From: Gimesia chilikensis | GTDB taxonomy: Bacteria; Planctomycetota; Planctomycetia; Planctomycetales; Planctomycetaceae | Assembly: GCF_008329715.1 (NCBI RefSeq) | Contig: NZ_VTSR01000020.1 | Coordinates: 62,001-126,000, forward strand | Reading direction: 5' to 3' | Length of the DNA stretch: 64,000 nucleotides | Shown: positions 1 to 8,088 of the stretch, in pieces | How the letters are laid out: each line of letters begins with the position of its first letter | Position numbering within the stretch: the stretch's first letter is position 1 | The notes under the pieces: model-generated | Database searches by the model: none | What the model saw: only the letters and a program-made list of their open reading frames with translations | What the model was told of the DNA's origin: nothing | Made by a program: the position numbers and the translations under genes

Positions 1-94
1 TGGCATATCCAATCGGACGAGACATCCGAAAAGGTAAACGACGCTTGAATTTGCGAGTAGAGTTGCGGCCAAATAATCTCTTGAGGCTCTTCAT
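1..94 (-). CDS. Unknown protein, N-terminal fragment cut by window edge
   Basis: An open frame starts at an ATG (complement of 92-94) and runs off the left edge without a stop. The 31 visible residues begin MKSLKRLFGRNSTRKFKRRL and are very basic (about ten Lys/Arg), like the charged leader of a planctomycete secreted protein or a small nucleic-acid-binding protein. No hydrophobic core is reached before the edge. No good Shine-Dalgarno motif is visible upstream. Function cannot be assigned. The frame being open is the only evidence for a gene, so confidence is low. Confidence 0.35.
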   Translation of the reverse strand, partial: MKSLKRLFGRNSTRKFKRRLPFRMSRPIGYA

Positions 95-882
95 AGTGTT
101 TTTACTCGTATTGGATTGGATAGTGGTCAAAGAATATACAGGTATGGCAGATGAGGATATTTACTGTCGAAATAGACACATACTTTGACGATTAAGCTAA
201 TTAAACCTAACAGTCAGCCACTTGCTCGAAATACGTTTTTTTCTTTTTGAGTACGCATTTTTAGCTCAAGTTTTCAGCTAATAATGCAATTTATGAAATA
301 TCTTTGCCTACGCGTGAAGGAATTGCAATTAATAAAAAGGCAATCTGGAATGTTTAGGAGATCTAGTTCAGGTTGTAGGACCTTCGTAAAGATCAGCGCA
401 AAAATGAGTTTCATGTTCAGTAGGGGGGATAGGATACGCTGATGCCTTAACTCAACAATAAAGTTTCATTTAGGCAACACGCTTGTTAAGAAACCTGAAC
501 AAAACCCAAAAACAGATCAACCGATTCCGATACGTCACACACAGGGACCTTCAGGCACGGTCTTTCCCCGTAAAATAGGCAATCCAGAGGGGAAATTAAC
601 GTTTGCAACCGAAAATCAGTATGAAGAGACCTGTTCAGCACTAAATTGATTCGCCAGAGCTGATCCCACATACCGAACTAGAGTGAAGAAGAGTGATTAT
701 GACTCTCCCGCGGGATTTCTACCTCGACCGAGGCCTGAATCCAGGGAGTCAGGTCATTCGGTCTTACAAATACATTGTTTGAGCTGAATCGGTTCGTCCT
801 GACATCCTGCAGCTGGATTCAGGGAAAAAATCAACGACAGGTCTGCAGATAAACAATCTGGTGATCGCACGAGTTGGAAAAC
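95..882. other. Long AT-rich intergenic region
   Basis: A 788-base gap between the left-edge fragment and the porin gene. The first ~400 bases are clearly richer in A/T than the rest of the window and carry short T runs near 235-250. The right half returns to normal composition. It probably holds divergent promoters for the two flanking genes, but I see no convincing -35/-10 pair, tRNA or conserved ORF. The only ORF of note (61 codons, minus strand, 486-671) has no recognisable features. Confidence 0.5.
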
Positions 883-2316
883 ATGCGAATGAATAAATTT
901 TCACAATGGATTGTGGTTGCTCTCGCGATCAGTACTCACAGTATCGTTTTCGGTGGTGAAACCTACCCGGAACCTGGCTACCTTGACGAATCGGCTCCGG
1001 CCACGGAAGAGAGTCTGTACCAACCGATCTCGCTAAATGTAGCAGAGGAAGCAGTTTGCGCTCCTGATACCATGGCCGCTCAGGACTGTGTGAATCAGAT
1101 CTGCCTGCCCGAATGCCAGTGCTGCAATTTCCTTGAGCAGTTTCTGATGCGTCATTCGCCGATCTACCCTTCGATGAACTCACAGCGGGTTCGCGTCGGC
1201 GGCTGGTTGGACCAGGGTTTTACAGGCAACTTCCAGAAACCTTCGAACAACTTCAACCTGCCTGTCACCTTCAACGACCGCTCCAACGAATACCAGATGA
1301 ATCAGCTGTACCTGTTCGTCGAGCGTCCCGTTGACTTCGGCGGCGACGAGTTCGACTGGGGTTTCCGGGGAGACCTGCTCTACGGTACCGACTACTTCTA
1401 TACAACGGCCCTCGGTCTGGAAACCCGCTCTGATGGAGCCCCTCACTGGAACAGCTCTGACGGACCTCGGAGCAGCGGCGGATATAATTATGCCATGTAC
1501 GGTCTGGCGATGCCTCAGTTGTACGCTGAATTCTATCTGCCCTTCCTGTCTGGCGTCAGCTTCAAAGCCGGTCACTTTTATACACCCATCGGTTATGAAA
1601 GCGTGATGGCTCCGAAGAACTTCTTCTACTCGCACTCTTACAGCATGCAGTATGGTGAACCCTTCACTCATACCGGTGTCCTGGGCACAGTCCAGATCAA
1701 TGAACAACTGCAGGTACTGGCTGGTGTCGCTCGGGGCTGGGATGCCTGGGAAGATCCGAATGACGATGCGGAACTGCTGGCAGGAATTGGCTGGAATAGC
1801 GCTAATGAAGACACCAGCATCAACCTGACCCTGACTTCAGGCGATCAGGACAACGGAATCAGCAATACCGCCAACCGGACCCTGATCAGTTTTGTACTGT
1901 CTCACGACTTCACCGACTGCCTGACCTACGTCTTTCAGAGTGATTTCGGTATTCAGGACAACGGAACCATCAATAACCAGTTTCAGGCTGTTCCTGCAAA
2001 ATGGTACTCCTTCAATCAGTACCTGTTCTACGACATCACCGATAAATTCGCCGTGGGTGCCCGCTTCGAGTATTTCCGGGATCAGAACTTCTCACGGGTC
2101 CTGCAGGTCCCCGAGTTCCTGGCCTCCGGTGGAAACTATTACGGGCTGACCGTGGGTGCCAACTGGCGACCACACCACTGCGTCACCGTGCGACCGGAAC
2201 TGCGTTTCGACTGGTCTGATACCCAGGCTCCGCTGGTCGGTGTTCAGGGACCTTACCGTAACTTCCAGTCTGATTACCAGGTCCTGCTGGGTGGTGACGT
2301 GATCATCCGCTTCTAA
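883..2316 (+). CDS. Outer-membrane beta-barrel porin, BBP2-like
   Basis: Predicted outer-membrane channel protein of 477 residues. An N-terminal signal peptide (hydrophobic core about residues 9-23) is followed by an acidic linker with six cysteines at about residues 59-81. The rest consists of alternating aromatic/polar strands typical of a beta-barrel, rich in Tyr, Phe, Asn and Gly, and the protein ends in Phe, as outer-membrane barrels usually do. The pattern (GGWLDQGFTGNF near residue 109, repeated short strands) fits the BBP2/DUF1597 porin family common in planctomycetes. The frame also opens at a TTG at 874, but ATG 883 has a GGAAAA stretch just upstream and gives a proper signal peptide; ATG 889 is a further option. 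Its substrate is unknown. The Cys-rich segment before the barrel is unusual. Confidence 0.8.
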   Translation: MRMNKFSQWIVVALAISTHSIVFGGETYPEPGYLDESAPATEESLYQPISLNVAEEAVCAPDTMAAQDCVNQICLPECQCCNFLEQFLMRHSPIYPSMNSQRVRVGGWLDQGFTGNFQKPSNNFNLPVTFNDRSNEYQMNQLYLFVERPVDFGGDEFDWGFRGDLLYGTDYFYTTALGLETRSDGAPHWNSSDGPRSSGGYNYAMYGLAMPQLYAEFYLPFLSGVSFKAGHFYTPIGYESVMAPKNFFYSHSYSMQYGEPFTHTGVLGTVQINEQLQVLAGVARGWDAWEDPNDDAELLAGIGWNSANEDTSINLTLTSGDQDNGISNTANRTLISFVLSHDFTDCLTYVFQSDFGIQDNGTINNQFQAVPAKWYSFNQYLFYDITDKFAVGARFEYFRDQNFSRVLQVPEFLASGGNYYGLTVGANWRPHHCVTVRPELRFDWSDTQAPLVGVQGPYRNFQSDYQVLLGGDVIIRF

Positions 2317-2362
2317 TTCAGAAAGCGGATGAGGACCGTTCGAATGTCGAGCAGAAACCTGC

Positions 2363-3370
2363 TCAATGGTCATCTTCATAATAGGGTTCGACGTGCACCA
2401 CGACCTCCCGCACGGAGGGCCAGTCGTGTTGAATCTGCTGGCGAACCTGCTGGGCCAGCAGATGGGCCTGATCGACAGTTTCGTTCGGGTTGACTTCGAT
2501 ATCGATATCAACATGCGCGTCAGGTCCTGCTGTCTGGATCCGGACTTTCTCCACGTCCAGCACCCCTGCCACCTTCCGGGCTGAAGCCCTGACCTGATCA
2601 AAATACTTCTGATCGGGAATCTTATCGGTGAGTTCATGCAGGTTCTCCCGGGCAGCGACCCAGCCCAGATAGACCATAATCACCGCCAGCAGCATTGCCG
2701 TGATGTGATCGATCAAATGGCCGTAACCGGGGATCCAGCTGGCAATCAGGAGCCCCAGGGCCGCCAGGAAGCTGGTCAGGGCATCGGTTCGATAATGATA
2801 AGCTTCGGCAATCATCGCCGAGCTCTTCTCCTGACGGGCCATACGCAGCACCACACGACAGGTCACTTCCAGCAGTACAGCAGCAAACAGCGGAATCGTC
2901 CAGCTCACCCAGCCGATCACCTCATACTGGAGATGGCTGAACGCCGCCACCAGTTGATAGAAGAACATTCCGGTCCCGACAAGAAAGATTAAGATGCCCA
3001 GTTGGAATCCTGCCAGCGGCTCATAGCGACCATGTCCGAACGGATGGTCTTCATCAGGAGGCTGCTCTGCCAGGCGAATTGCGAACAGGATTGCCAGGGA
3101 AGTAAACACATCGGCACAGCTCGCCAGGGCATCAACCAGCAGGACCGAATGCCCCAGAAACCAGAGTCCTACCAGCTCCATTGCGATCACAAACAGCCGG
3201 ACTGTAATCCCGACCCAGGCGACTCTCATGAGTCGGGAGGTCCGTCTGCGCCGGATCTTCGAAACATCTTCTGATAATTCCAGCGGTTCCGGAAATTCCT
3301 CCAGCAGAGGAGCCGGAGCAGGCTCATTCGAATTACCAGCGCTGTCAGCAGCTGCCATACCAGTCAACAC
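2363..3370 (-). CDS. Cation diffusion facilitator (CDF) family transporter
   Basis: Inner-membrane metal/proton antiporter of 335 residues, expected to export Zn2+, Fe2+ or Mn2+. Six membrane segments follow a hydrophilic N-terminus of about 45 residues. The loop DEDHPFGHGRYE after segment 2 is a CDF hallmark. The segment-5 metal site HYRTD (HxxxD) is intact, while segment 2 reads DALASCAD, with Ala where many members have His or Asp four residues before the last Asp. The cytoplasmic C-terminal domain (about residues 240-335) ends in HVEPYYEDDH, a typical His-containing CDF tail. The longest frame starts at GTG 3370; ATG 3358 (MAAADSAGNS) is equally possible, and neither has a strong ribosome site. 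It is convergent with the porin gene. Confidence 0.88.
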   Translation of the reverse strand: MLTGMAAADSAGNSNEPAPAPLLEEFPEPLELSEDVSKIRRRRTSRLMRVAWVGITVRLFVIAMELVGLWFLGHSVLLVDALASCADVFTSLAILFAIRLAEQPPDEDHPFGHGRYEPLAGFQLGILIFLVGTGMFFYQLVAAFSHLQYEVIGWVSWTIPLFAAVLLEVTCRVVLRMARQEKSSAMIAEAYHYRTDALTSFLAALGLLIASWIPGYGHLIDHITAMLLAVIMVYLGWVAARENLHELTDKIPDQKYFDQVRASARKVAGVLDVEKVRIQTAGPDAHVDIDIEVNPNETVDQAHLLAQQVRQQIQHDWPSVREVVVHVEPYYEDDH

Positions 3371-3537
3371 ACATCAATGAGGATCAGGATTGAAGGAGAG
3401 AAGTCCGCTGCAGGTTCACAGTGAACACCGTTATCTCCGCATCTTGATTGGATTGAGGCAGTTTGACAAGAGCGAAACGAGCCAAAGCGTGATTGGGAAC
3501 CGATTTGAGAACAGTTTGTCTCAGCCGGTGCTGTCGC

Positions 3538-4707
3538 TCAATCTGCGTCAGGCAGAATCAGGATATCGGGCAGGCTCAGCTGGTTTTCCTTCACCATGAT
3601 TTTGGCCGCGGGCCATTGCTCCATCGGCGTAATCATGATGGTCTCGTTCTCTTCGATCAGGATGGTATCCCCGGTCATCGCAGGACCAACTGAGGGATGC
3701 CAGAATGCAGCCATACCAGGCTGAAACTTGAACTCACTGTTGATCAGAATCGACGTCTCAGCCGACTGATATCCCATGATGTCCGCCTGGTCCGCATGCT
3801 GCCATTCATCGGGGCAATCGTATTTTTCGTAGATGCGTTTCACCCGGTTCCACGTGTCAAACAGAGCCCAGTCCGGCTTGGAAAAATACATTCCCGTCGC
3901 CTGCATGAGCAGTGCCAGATGATGCGATTTAATGATACTGGAAGGAGGTTTTCCCAATGAAACGGTGCGTGTCGCAGCCGCATGCAGACCGTTTTGGGAA
4001 CCGACGGCCGAGATCACACAGTAACGCTCGAGGCGGTCTTCGCCATAGCCCCAGTGTCGATAACGGATACTCTGTCCGTCTGCCATCACCTGTAACCGCC
4101 GGGGGTTGACGCCATGTTTCAATAGACGATGTGAAAGACAGCCGGCGATCTCCTGTTCCGTGTTTCCCCGTTCAACCCGGCGGGCAGTCGCTTCGACCGC
4201 ATGCGAAACCAGTTTCCCCAGTTCGCGGATGCGTTCTCCTTCGAGTTCGGTAAACGGGAACCGCAGGGTCCTTAATTCGTCGGAGAGGTTCAGCGTTCCT
4301 TCAACCCCAGTGTCGCTGGCAACATTGCGACCTTTACACAGGTCCCGCACCAGTTGCGACAACGGTTCGTGCCAGGGGCGGGTTTTGATCTGGAAGCCCA
4401 GTCCCGGAATCGCACGGTCAAAAATCTGATTGGCGTCCACATTGCTGCAGGCAATCAACCGGGCATCCGGGGTAATGAAAACCGCAGCACAGGGATCGTT
4501 CGATCCGGCACGGGTCAGTTCGGCGCCCGCGGTGAACCAGGCCATATTCTCGGGAGACTGCAGTAGCAGCGCGTCGAGGTTATGAGCCTCAAGCAGCGAA
4601 ATCACCTGTTGCTGCTTGTGTTCTACATCGGTGGCACGCCGGGGGTCTGTCGTGGGAATCTCTCCGGAAGAGATTGGTGCATGAGCATTCACTGCTACGA
4701 TGGTCAT
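3538..4707 (-). CDS. M24-fold (Xaa-Pro peptidase/creatinase-like) protein, probable pseudoenzyme
   Basis: A 389-residue protein with the two-domain layout of Xaa-Pro aminopeptidases and creatinases: a creatinase-like N-domain (residues about 25-160) and a pita-bread C-domain. The metal ligands of M24 peptidases are largely missing. Where the family has two Asp residues in a DxG...SDxTRT context, this protein reads VGSQNGLHAAATRT. The GHGIG histidine region reads GYQSAET, and only the late ENET glutamate remains. It is therefore unlikely to be a dimetal peptidase; a metal-free hydrolase (as creatinase is) or a binding protein is possible. The frame extends to 4836, but ATG 4707 is preceded by GGGAG at good spacing and is preferred. 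Confidence 0.75.
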   Translation of the reverse strand: MTIVAVNAHAPISSGEIPTTDPRRATDVEHKQQQVISLLEAHNLDALLLQSPENMAWFTAGAELTRAGSNDPCAAVFITPDARLIACSNVDANQIFDRAIPGLGFQIKTRPWHEPLSQLVRDLCKGRNVASDTGVEGTLNLSDELRTLRFPFTELEGERIRELGKLVSHAVEATARRVERGNTEQEIAGCLSHRLLKHGVNPRRLQVMADGQSIRYRHWGYGEDRLERYCVISAVGSQNGLHAAATRTVSLGKPPSSIIKSHHLALLMQATGMYFSKPDWALFDTWNRVKRIYEKYDCPDEWQHADQADIMGYQSAETSILINSEFKFQPGMAAFWHPSVGPAMTGDTILIEENETIMITPMEQWPAAKIMVKENQLSLPDILILPDAD

Positions 4708-5119
4708 TGAGGACTCCCTGCTGGTACTACTACAAACAATCTTCCCAACACACGATTGTGACCCTCTGAAATTTGTCTGAATTGAAGTCAGTGTCAATAA
4801 ATGAGTTTTGTATTTAAAATAGCTGAAGTCAAGCATTTCCCGCTGATCTCAACGGCGAAATACAGGTTTTATCTTCATAGAAACGATTAACGGATTTTTC
4901 AGCACCGGTTCTACCGCTGCAGACAGACAGAGATGATTGGTTGAGGACAGGAGGGTGCAGCCAGAAAAGGCAGATAAAGAGAATAAACGCATCCTGCAAC
5001 GCACTCCGTTCCTACCATTAATCATATCAGGATATGAAAGAAATCAAGACCATTTTCGATCAGCTGTCAGGGGCACGCCCCTCTACAACCCGAAAATACG
5101 TCATTCTGTCGCCCTGACG
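4708..5119. other. Intergenic region with possible M24-gene promoter
   Basis: A 412-base gap upstream of the M24-like gene (minus strand) and downstream of the TIGR03545 gene. On the minus strand two -35-like hexamers occur: TTGACT (complement of 4827-4832) and TTGACA (complement of 4792-4797). Neither has a good -10 at standard spacing, so promoter assignment is tentative. The remaining bases show no ORF or RNA gene I can support. Confidence 0.3.
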
Positions 5120-6853
5120 TCAACGCAACAGGCTGCGAATGTTCAGTGACCGCCCTGAGACTTTCTGAATAACCGACTGGACCCGGGTCTCTTCTTTTTC
5201 CAGTTCAGCGATCACTTCCGAGTACTGGCGATTCAGCTTTTCAATCAGCTGATCCCGCTCCTGCTGGGCCAGCTGTTCAATCTGTTGGGCCAGTGCCTGC
5301 TTCTGACGACCGATTTCCGCCTGGCAGGCCAGCTTCAGCCCTCGGGCAATCTGCTCGCCGGTTTCCGATTCCAACCGCCAGACAGGCTGGCTGTAACTTC
5401 CCGATCCCTCCAGGGTCGCTGAGATGGAATCGATGGTGGAGAGAGCCTGGGCGACGACTTGTGTCAGAGGCTTGAGGCCCGCCTGCTCGGAATCGAACTG
5501 AAACCGCACGGGAGTCTGTTTAAATTCCACCCGGCACGTGAAATCATTTTCCCGAAACGAAATCCGCGACTCGCACTCGGTCTGATCCGCGATCAGTGCC
5601 AGCGATAACTTATCGGAATTCTCAAGTTGAATTATTTTCTGTTTCGGCAGGTCAAACTTGACGAGGAAGTCGTGTGTAGGCTGCTGCTCATAAAATTTGA
5701 GTTCTCCCGCAAGCCTGACTTCTCCTTCCGCCTCGACGCGTGCCTGCAGTTGAATCGGACGGCGATACGCTGTCGGCTCAGAGGAGAGTTCCCGTACGAG
5801 TGCCTGAAACGGATATTTCTGTTGATTCACTCGCGCGTTTCCGCTCACTTTGATCTGCTTGAATAACACATTCGGCAGTGCATCCGCGGGTCGGAAGTCA
5901 ATCCATTCTCCCTGCATCCGTTCCGGTTCGGGTTCGTCGCGCATGGTTCTGACAGTCTGAAAGATCATACTCGACCAGCCGGTCATCTCTTCCAGTTGTG
6001 CTGTGAGTTCTTCACCAATCAGCGCGTGCAGAATTTTCTCTGGATCGGGAGAGACGGAGTCCATCAGCGAATCGAGTTGAGCCAGATCCTGATCTTTGGC
6101 CTCTTCGATCCGCTGGAAATCGCGTTGTGCCAGTTGAGGAAGGTTGTTGAGTTCCTCCCGCATCTGCTTGCCTTCCTTGACCAGCAGATCGACACGTTCA
6201 GCCGACTCCGCGTAGGTTTTGATTCGATCCAGGGTCTTACCCTCGGCGGTTTTGACCGAATCCTGAACCGAATCCAGTTCCAGCTTCACCTGGTCCACCC
6301 TCGATTCATACTGTGCGAAACGCTGCTTCCACTCCAGTTGGACCTGCTTTGAAACCCGTACGGTTGCCAGACGATCGGGATCCAGCTGCTCGACAGCTGA
6401 CTGCTTCAAAACATCCAGCCAGCTCTTACCCAGTTGTTTTGACTTTTTCCGAAAGGGGGCGAAGTTCAAATGAAAGTGACTGCCCGGCTCCGAATTCTCT
6501 TCTGCAGTTGCAACAGTGGAACGTGGCGAATTGAATTCCATTTCCAGAATGGCCGCCTCTTCGACAATCAGGTTCCGCTGTAGCAGTGGGCGTCCCGCGA
6601 GTTTCAGTTCCATCTCAGAAAACGTGGCGATGTAGCTCTTGTCCTTGGCCGGACTGGAGATTGCCACCGGGCCGGTCTTGATCGCCGGGGGAAAGAAACC
6701 GGTTTTGAGATCGTAAATTTCCACCTGCGTTCCCGTCACGGTTTGACTCATTTGAATCAGGCCGGAGCGCACGAGCGGATCAAAGGCGAAGGCAAAAAAG
6801 ACCCAGATAATCGCTGCCAGGGTCAGGCGGGGGAGCAGGTAATTCCACTTCAT
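5120..6853 (-). CDS. TIGR03545 family membrane-anchored protein
   Basis: A 577-residue protein of unknown function recognised as the TIGR03545 type. One N-terminal membrane anchor (residues about 8-25) is followed by a long extracytoplasmic region. It opens with beta-rich sequence recalling AsmA-like lipid-transport proteins (EIYDLKTGFFPPAIKTGPVA), has a charged coiled-coil stretch at about 150-290, a second beta-rich part, and a C-terminal coiled coil (about 500-560). Its start overlaps the stop of the upstream TIGR03546 gene by four bases (ATGA), so the two are translationally coupled. TIGR03545 and TIGR03546 are known as a conserved neighbouring pair. A role in envelope or lipid handling is only an inference from the fold-like resemblance. 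Confidence 0.8.
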   Translation of the reverse strand: MKWNYLLPRLTLAAIIWVFFAFAFDPLVRSGLIQMSQTVTGTQVEIYDLKTGFFPPAIKTGPVAISSPAKDKSYIATFSEMELKLAGRPLLQRNLIVEEAAILEMEFNSPRSTVATAEENSEPGSHFHLNFAPFRKKSKQLGKSWLDVLKQSAVEQLDPDRLATVRVSKQVQLEWKQRFAQYESRVDQVKLELDSVQDSVKTAEGKTLDRIKTYAESAERVDLLVKEGKQMREELNNLPQLAQRDFQRIEEAKDQDLAQLDSLMDSVSPDPEKILHALIGEELTAQLEEMTGWSSMIFQTVRTMRDEPEPERMQGEWIDFRPADALPNVLFKQIKVSGNARVNQQKYPFQALVRELSSEPTAYRRPIQLQARVEAEGEVRLAGELKFYEQQPTHDFLVKFDLPKQKIIQLENSDKLSLALIADQTECESRISFRENDFTCRVEFKQTPVRFQFDSEQAGLKPLTQVVAQALSTIDSISATLEGSGSYSQPVWRLESETGEQIARGLKLACQAEIGRQKQALAQQIEQLAQQERDQLIEKLNRQYSEVIAELEKEETRVQSVIQKVSGRSLNIRSLLR

Positions 6854-7362
6854 GAAACCTCTCCCATCACGGTACCGACTTCGGTTCCCCAGAGCAGTTT
6901 GACAATCCAGTACCTTTTCAGCCGCTCAGCCACGATCGGCGTGTATTTTTCGAAGAGGGGACGCGTCAGTCGATAAGCCGGATAGAACAGACAGAGCCCC
7001 AAGAGTAAGCTACCCATCACGACGGTATTATTGAAATCAGTCCAGGGAGCCAGCGGGAGTTCATACACGCTTTGCCAGAATCCCTGTAACGACGGCGCGC
7101 TGAGAACCTTTTTCCCCAGCAGATGACTCAACGGATCGAGCAAAACACCCAGCCAGGAAAAGACGAGGGTTGCCAGGGAAGCGGAGCAGAGATTGACCTT
7201 GGAACTTGCCAGAATGAACAGCAGCATCAAGACGATCAGATTATCTTTGGGAACCAGACCGATCACCATGCCCATACTGAACCCGAGGGCCAGTTGACGT
7301 GGTGAGGAAACGCCACTGAAGGCGCTGGCCAGAAATCGCAGAGAGCGAAGCCAGTAAGACAT
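6850..7362 (-). CDS. TIGR03546 family integral membrane protein
   Basis: A 170-residue inner-membrane protein, first gene of the TIGR03546-TIGR03545 pair. The N-terminal motif SPRQLALGFSMGMVIGLVPKDNL (residues about 20-42) resembles the DUF2062 family and is diagnostic of TIGR03546; three to four hydrophobic segments follow. The function is not known. ATG 7362 is preceded by GGAG at about eleven bases, and that GGAG can pair with an upstream AACTCC (hairpin 7372-7394), so translation may be controlled by RNA structure. A terminator hairpin lies further upstream at 7401-7442. Coupled by ATGA overlap to the next gene. Confidence 0.8.
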   Translation of the reverse strand: MSYWLRSLRFLASAFSGVSSPRQLALGFSMGMVIGLVPKDNLIVLMLLFILASSKVNLCSASLATLVFSWLGVLLDPLSHLLGKKVLSAPSLQGFWQSVYELPLAPWTDFNNTVVMGSLLLGLCLFYPAYRLTRPLFEKYTPIVAERLKRYWIVKLLWGTEVGTVMGEVS

Positions 7363-7371
7363 TTCGGGGTG

Positions 7372-7394
7372 AACTCCGTTATATCATTGGAGTT
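7372..7394 (-). promoter_or_regulatory. Hairpin covering the TIGR03546 ribosome site
   Basis: On the minus-strand transcript AACTCC pairs with GGAGTT across an 11-base AU-rich loop. The GGAGTT arm holds the only Shine-Dalgarno candidate for the TIGR03546 gene, so the stem would hide it. The stem is short (6 bp) and its stability is uncertain. Confidence 0.4.
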
Positions 7395-7400
7395 AAAAGG

Positions 7401-7442
7401 AATAAAAATTCTGCCTGCCTGCGTAAGAAGGTCAGGCAGAAT
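7401..7442 (-). terminator. Rho-independent terminator downstream of crcB
   Basis: On the minus strand a perfect 10-bp stem (ATTCTGCCTG with CAGGCAGAAT, loop 15 bases that can pair further) is followed at once by TTTTTATT. It ends the crcB transcript before the TIGR03546 gene. If a promoter for TIGR03546 lies in 7443-7621, it would act as an attenuator. Confidence 0.65.
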
Positions 7443-7621
7443 CCCCCCTGTTAAGCCTTAATATCGGCTGAAAGCCTCGCGCGTCTTAATCGTTATAATC
7501 AGAAAATCTTAACATTCGCGGAGATAATATCAGTATCACTACTGAGTTGAGGCGGTCGAACAGCCAGAAATGGTCTCAGAAAGACTGGGGAATCCTGGAT
7601 TTCCCCCATGTACGGTCCAGA

Positions 7622-8017
7622 TTACTTCTGAATCCAGAGCATGACGAGCGACCAGCCCAGCCAGACAGCGAACAGGCCGACCAGCAGGTTCCCGGCGATG
7701 TTGATCAATGCATGATGCATCTCTGCATTCCGCAGCAGACTGACAGTCTCATGACCGAATGTGGAAAAGGTGGTCAGTGAGCCCAGCATGCCGGTGATCA
7801 GAAACAGGCTCACATGTTTATGCACCCACACTGAAGAGTGAATCTGCTTATGCGAGACGATCGCCATCAGAATGCCGATCAACAGGCAGCCTGTCGCATT
7901 CACCACGAAGGTACCCGCGGGAAATCCGGGGTACTTTCGTGACATGAATTCCGTGATACTGTAGCGCGCAATCGCTCCGAAAAATCCCCCCAGTCCAACG
8001 GCCAGCAGTTGTGACAC
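7622..8017 (-). CDS. crcB: CrcB/Fluc family fluoride ion channel
   Basis: Small four-helix inner-membrane protein (131 residues) that forms dual-topology dimers and lets toxic fluoride leave the cell. The family signature GMLGSLTTFSTF (about residues 75-86) holds the central Na+ site and the phenylalanines lining the fluoride path. An early GGFFGAIARY motif and a conserved Asn in NATGCLLIG are also present. Translation starts at GTG 8017, with AAGGG seven bases upstream. I looked for a fluoride riboswitch in the short leader and see none. A terminator hairpin lies 180 bases downstream. Confidence 0.92.
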   Translation of the reverse strand: MSQLLAVGLGGFFGAIARYSITEFMSRKYPGFPAGTFVVNATGCLLIGILMAIVSHKQIHSSVWVHKHVSLFLITGMLGSLTTFSTFGHETVSLLRNAEMHHALINIAGNLLVGLFAVWLGWSLVMLWIQK

Positions 8018-8088
8018 CTGTTATCCCTTTTTTCAGTCTGCTCAGCCTGCTGACACAGGCGTACGAATCGGTTTAAGTTCTCGAAAGA

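Noticed and set aside
486-671. 61-codon minus-strand ORF upstream of the porin gene
   Set aside because: No ribosome site, no signal or domain-like sequence, and it lies in a gap likely to hold promoters.
1180-1707. Long minus-strand ORF inside the porin gene
   Set aside because: Antisense frame opened by the GC bias of third codon positions; the plus-strand product is a clear porin.
8018-8088. Fluoride riboswitch upstream of crcB
   Set aside because: The leader before GTG 8017 is short and does not show the conserved fluoride-switch core.
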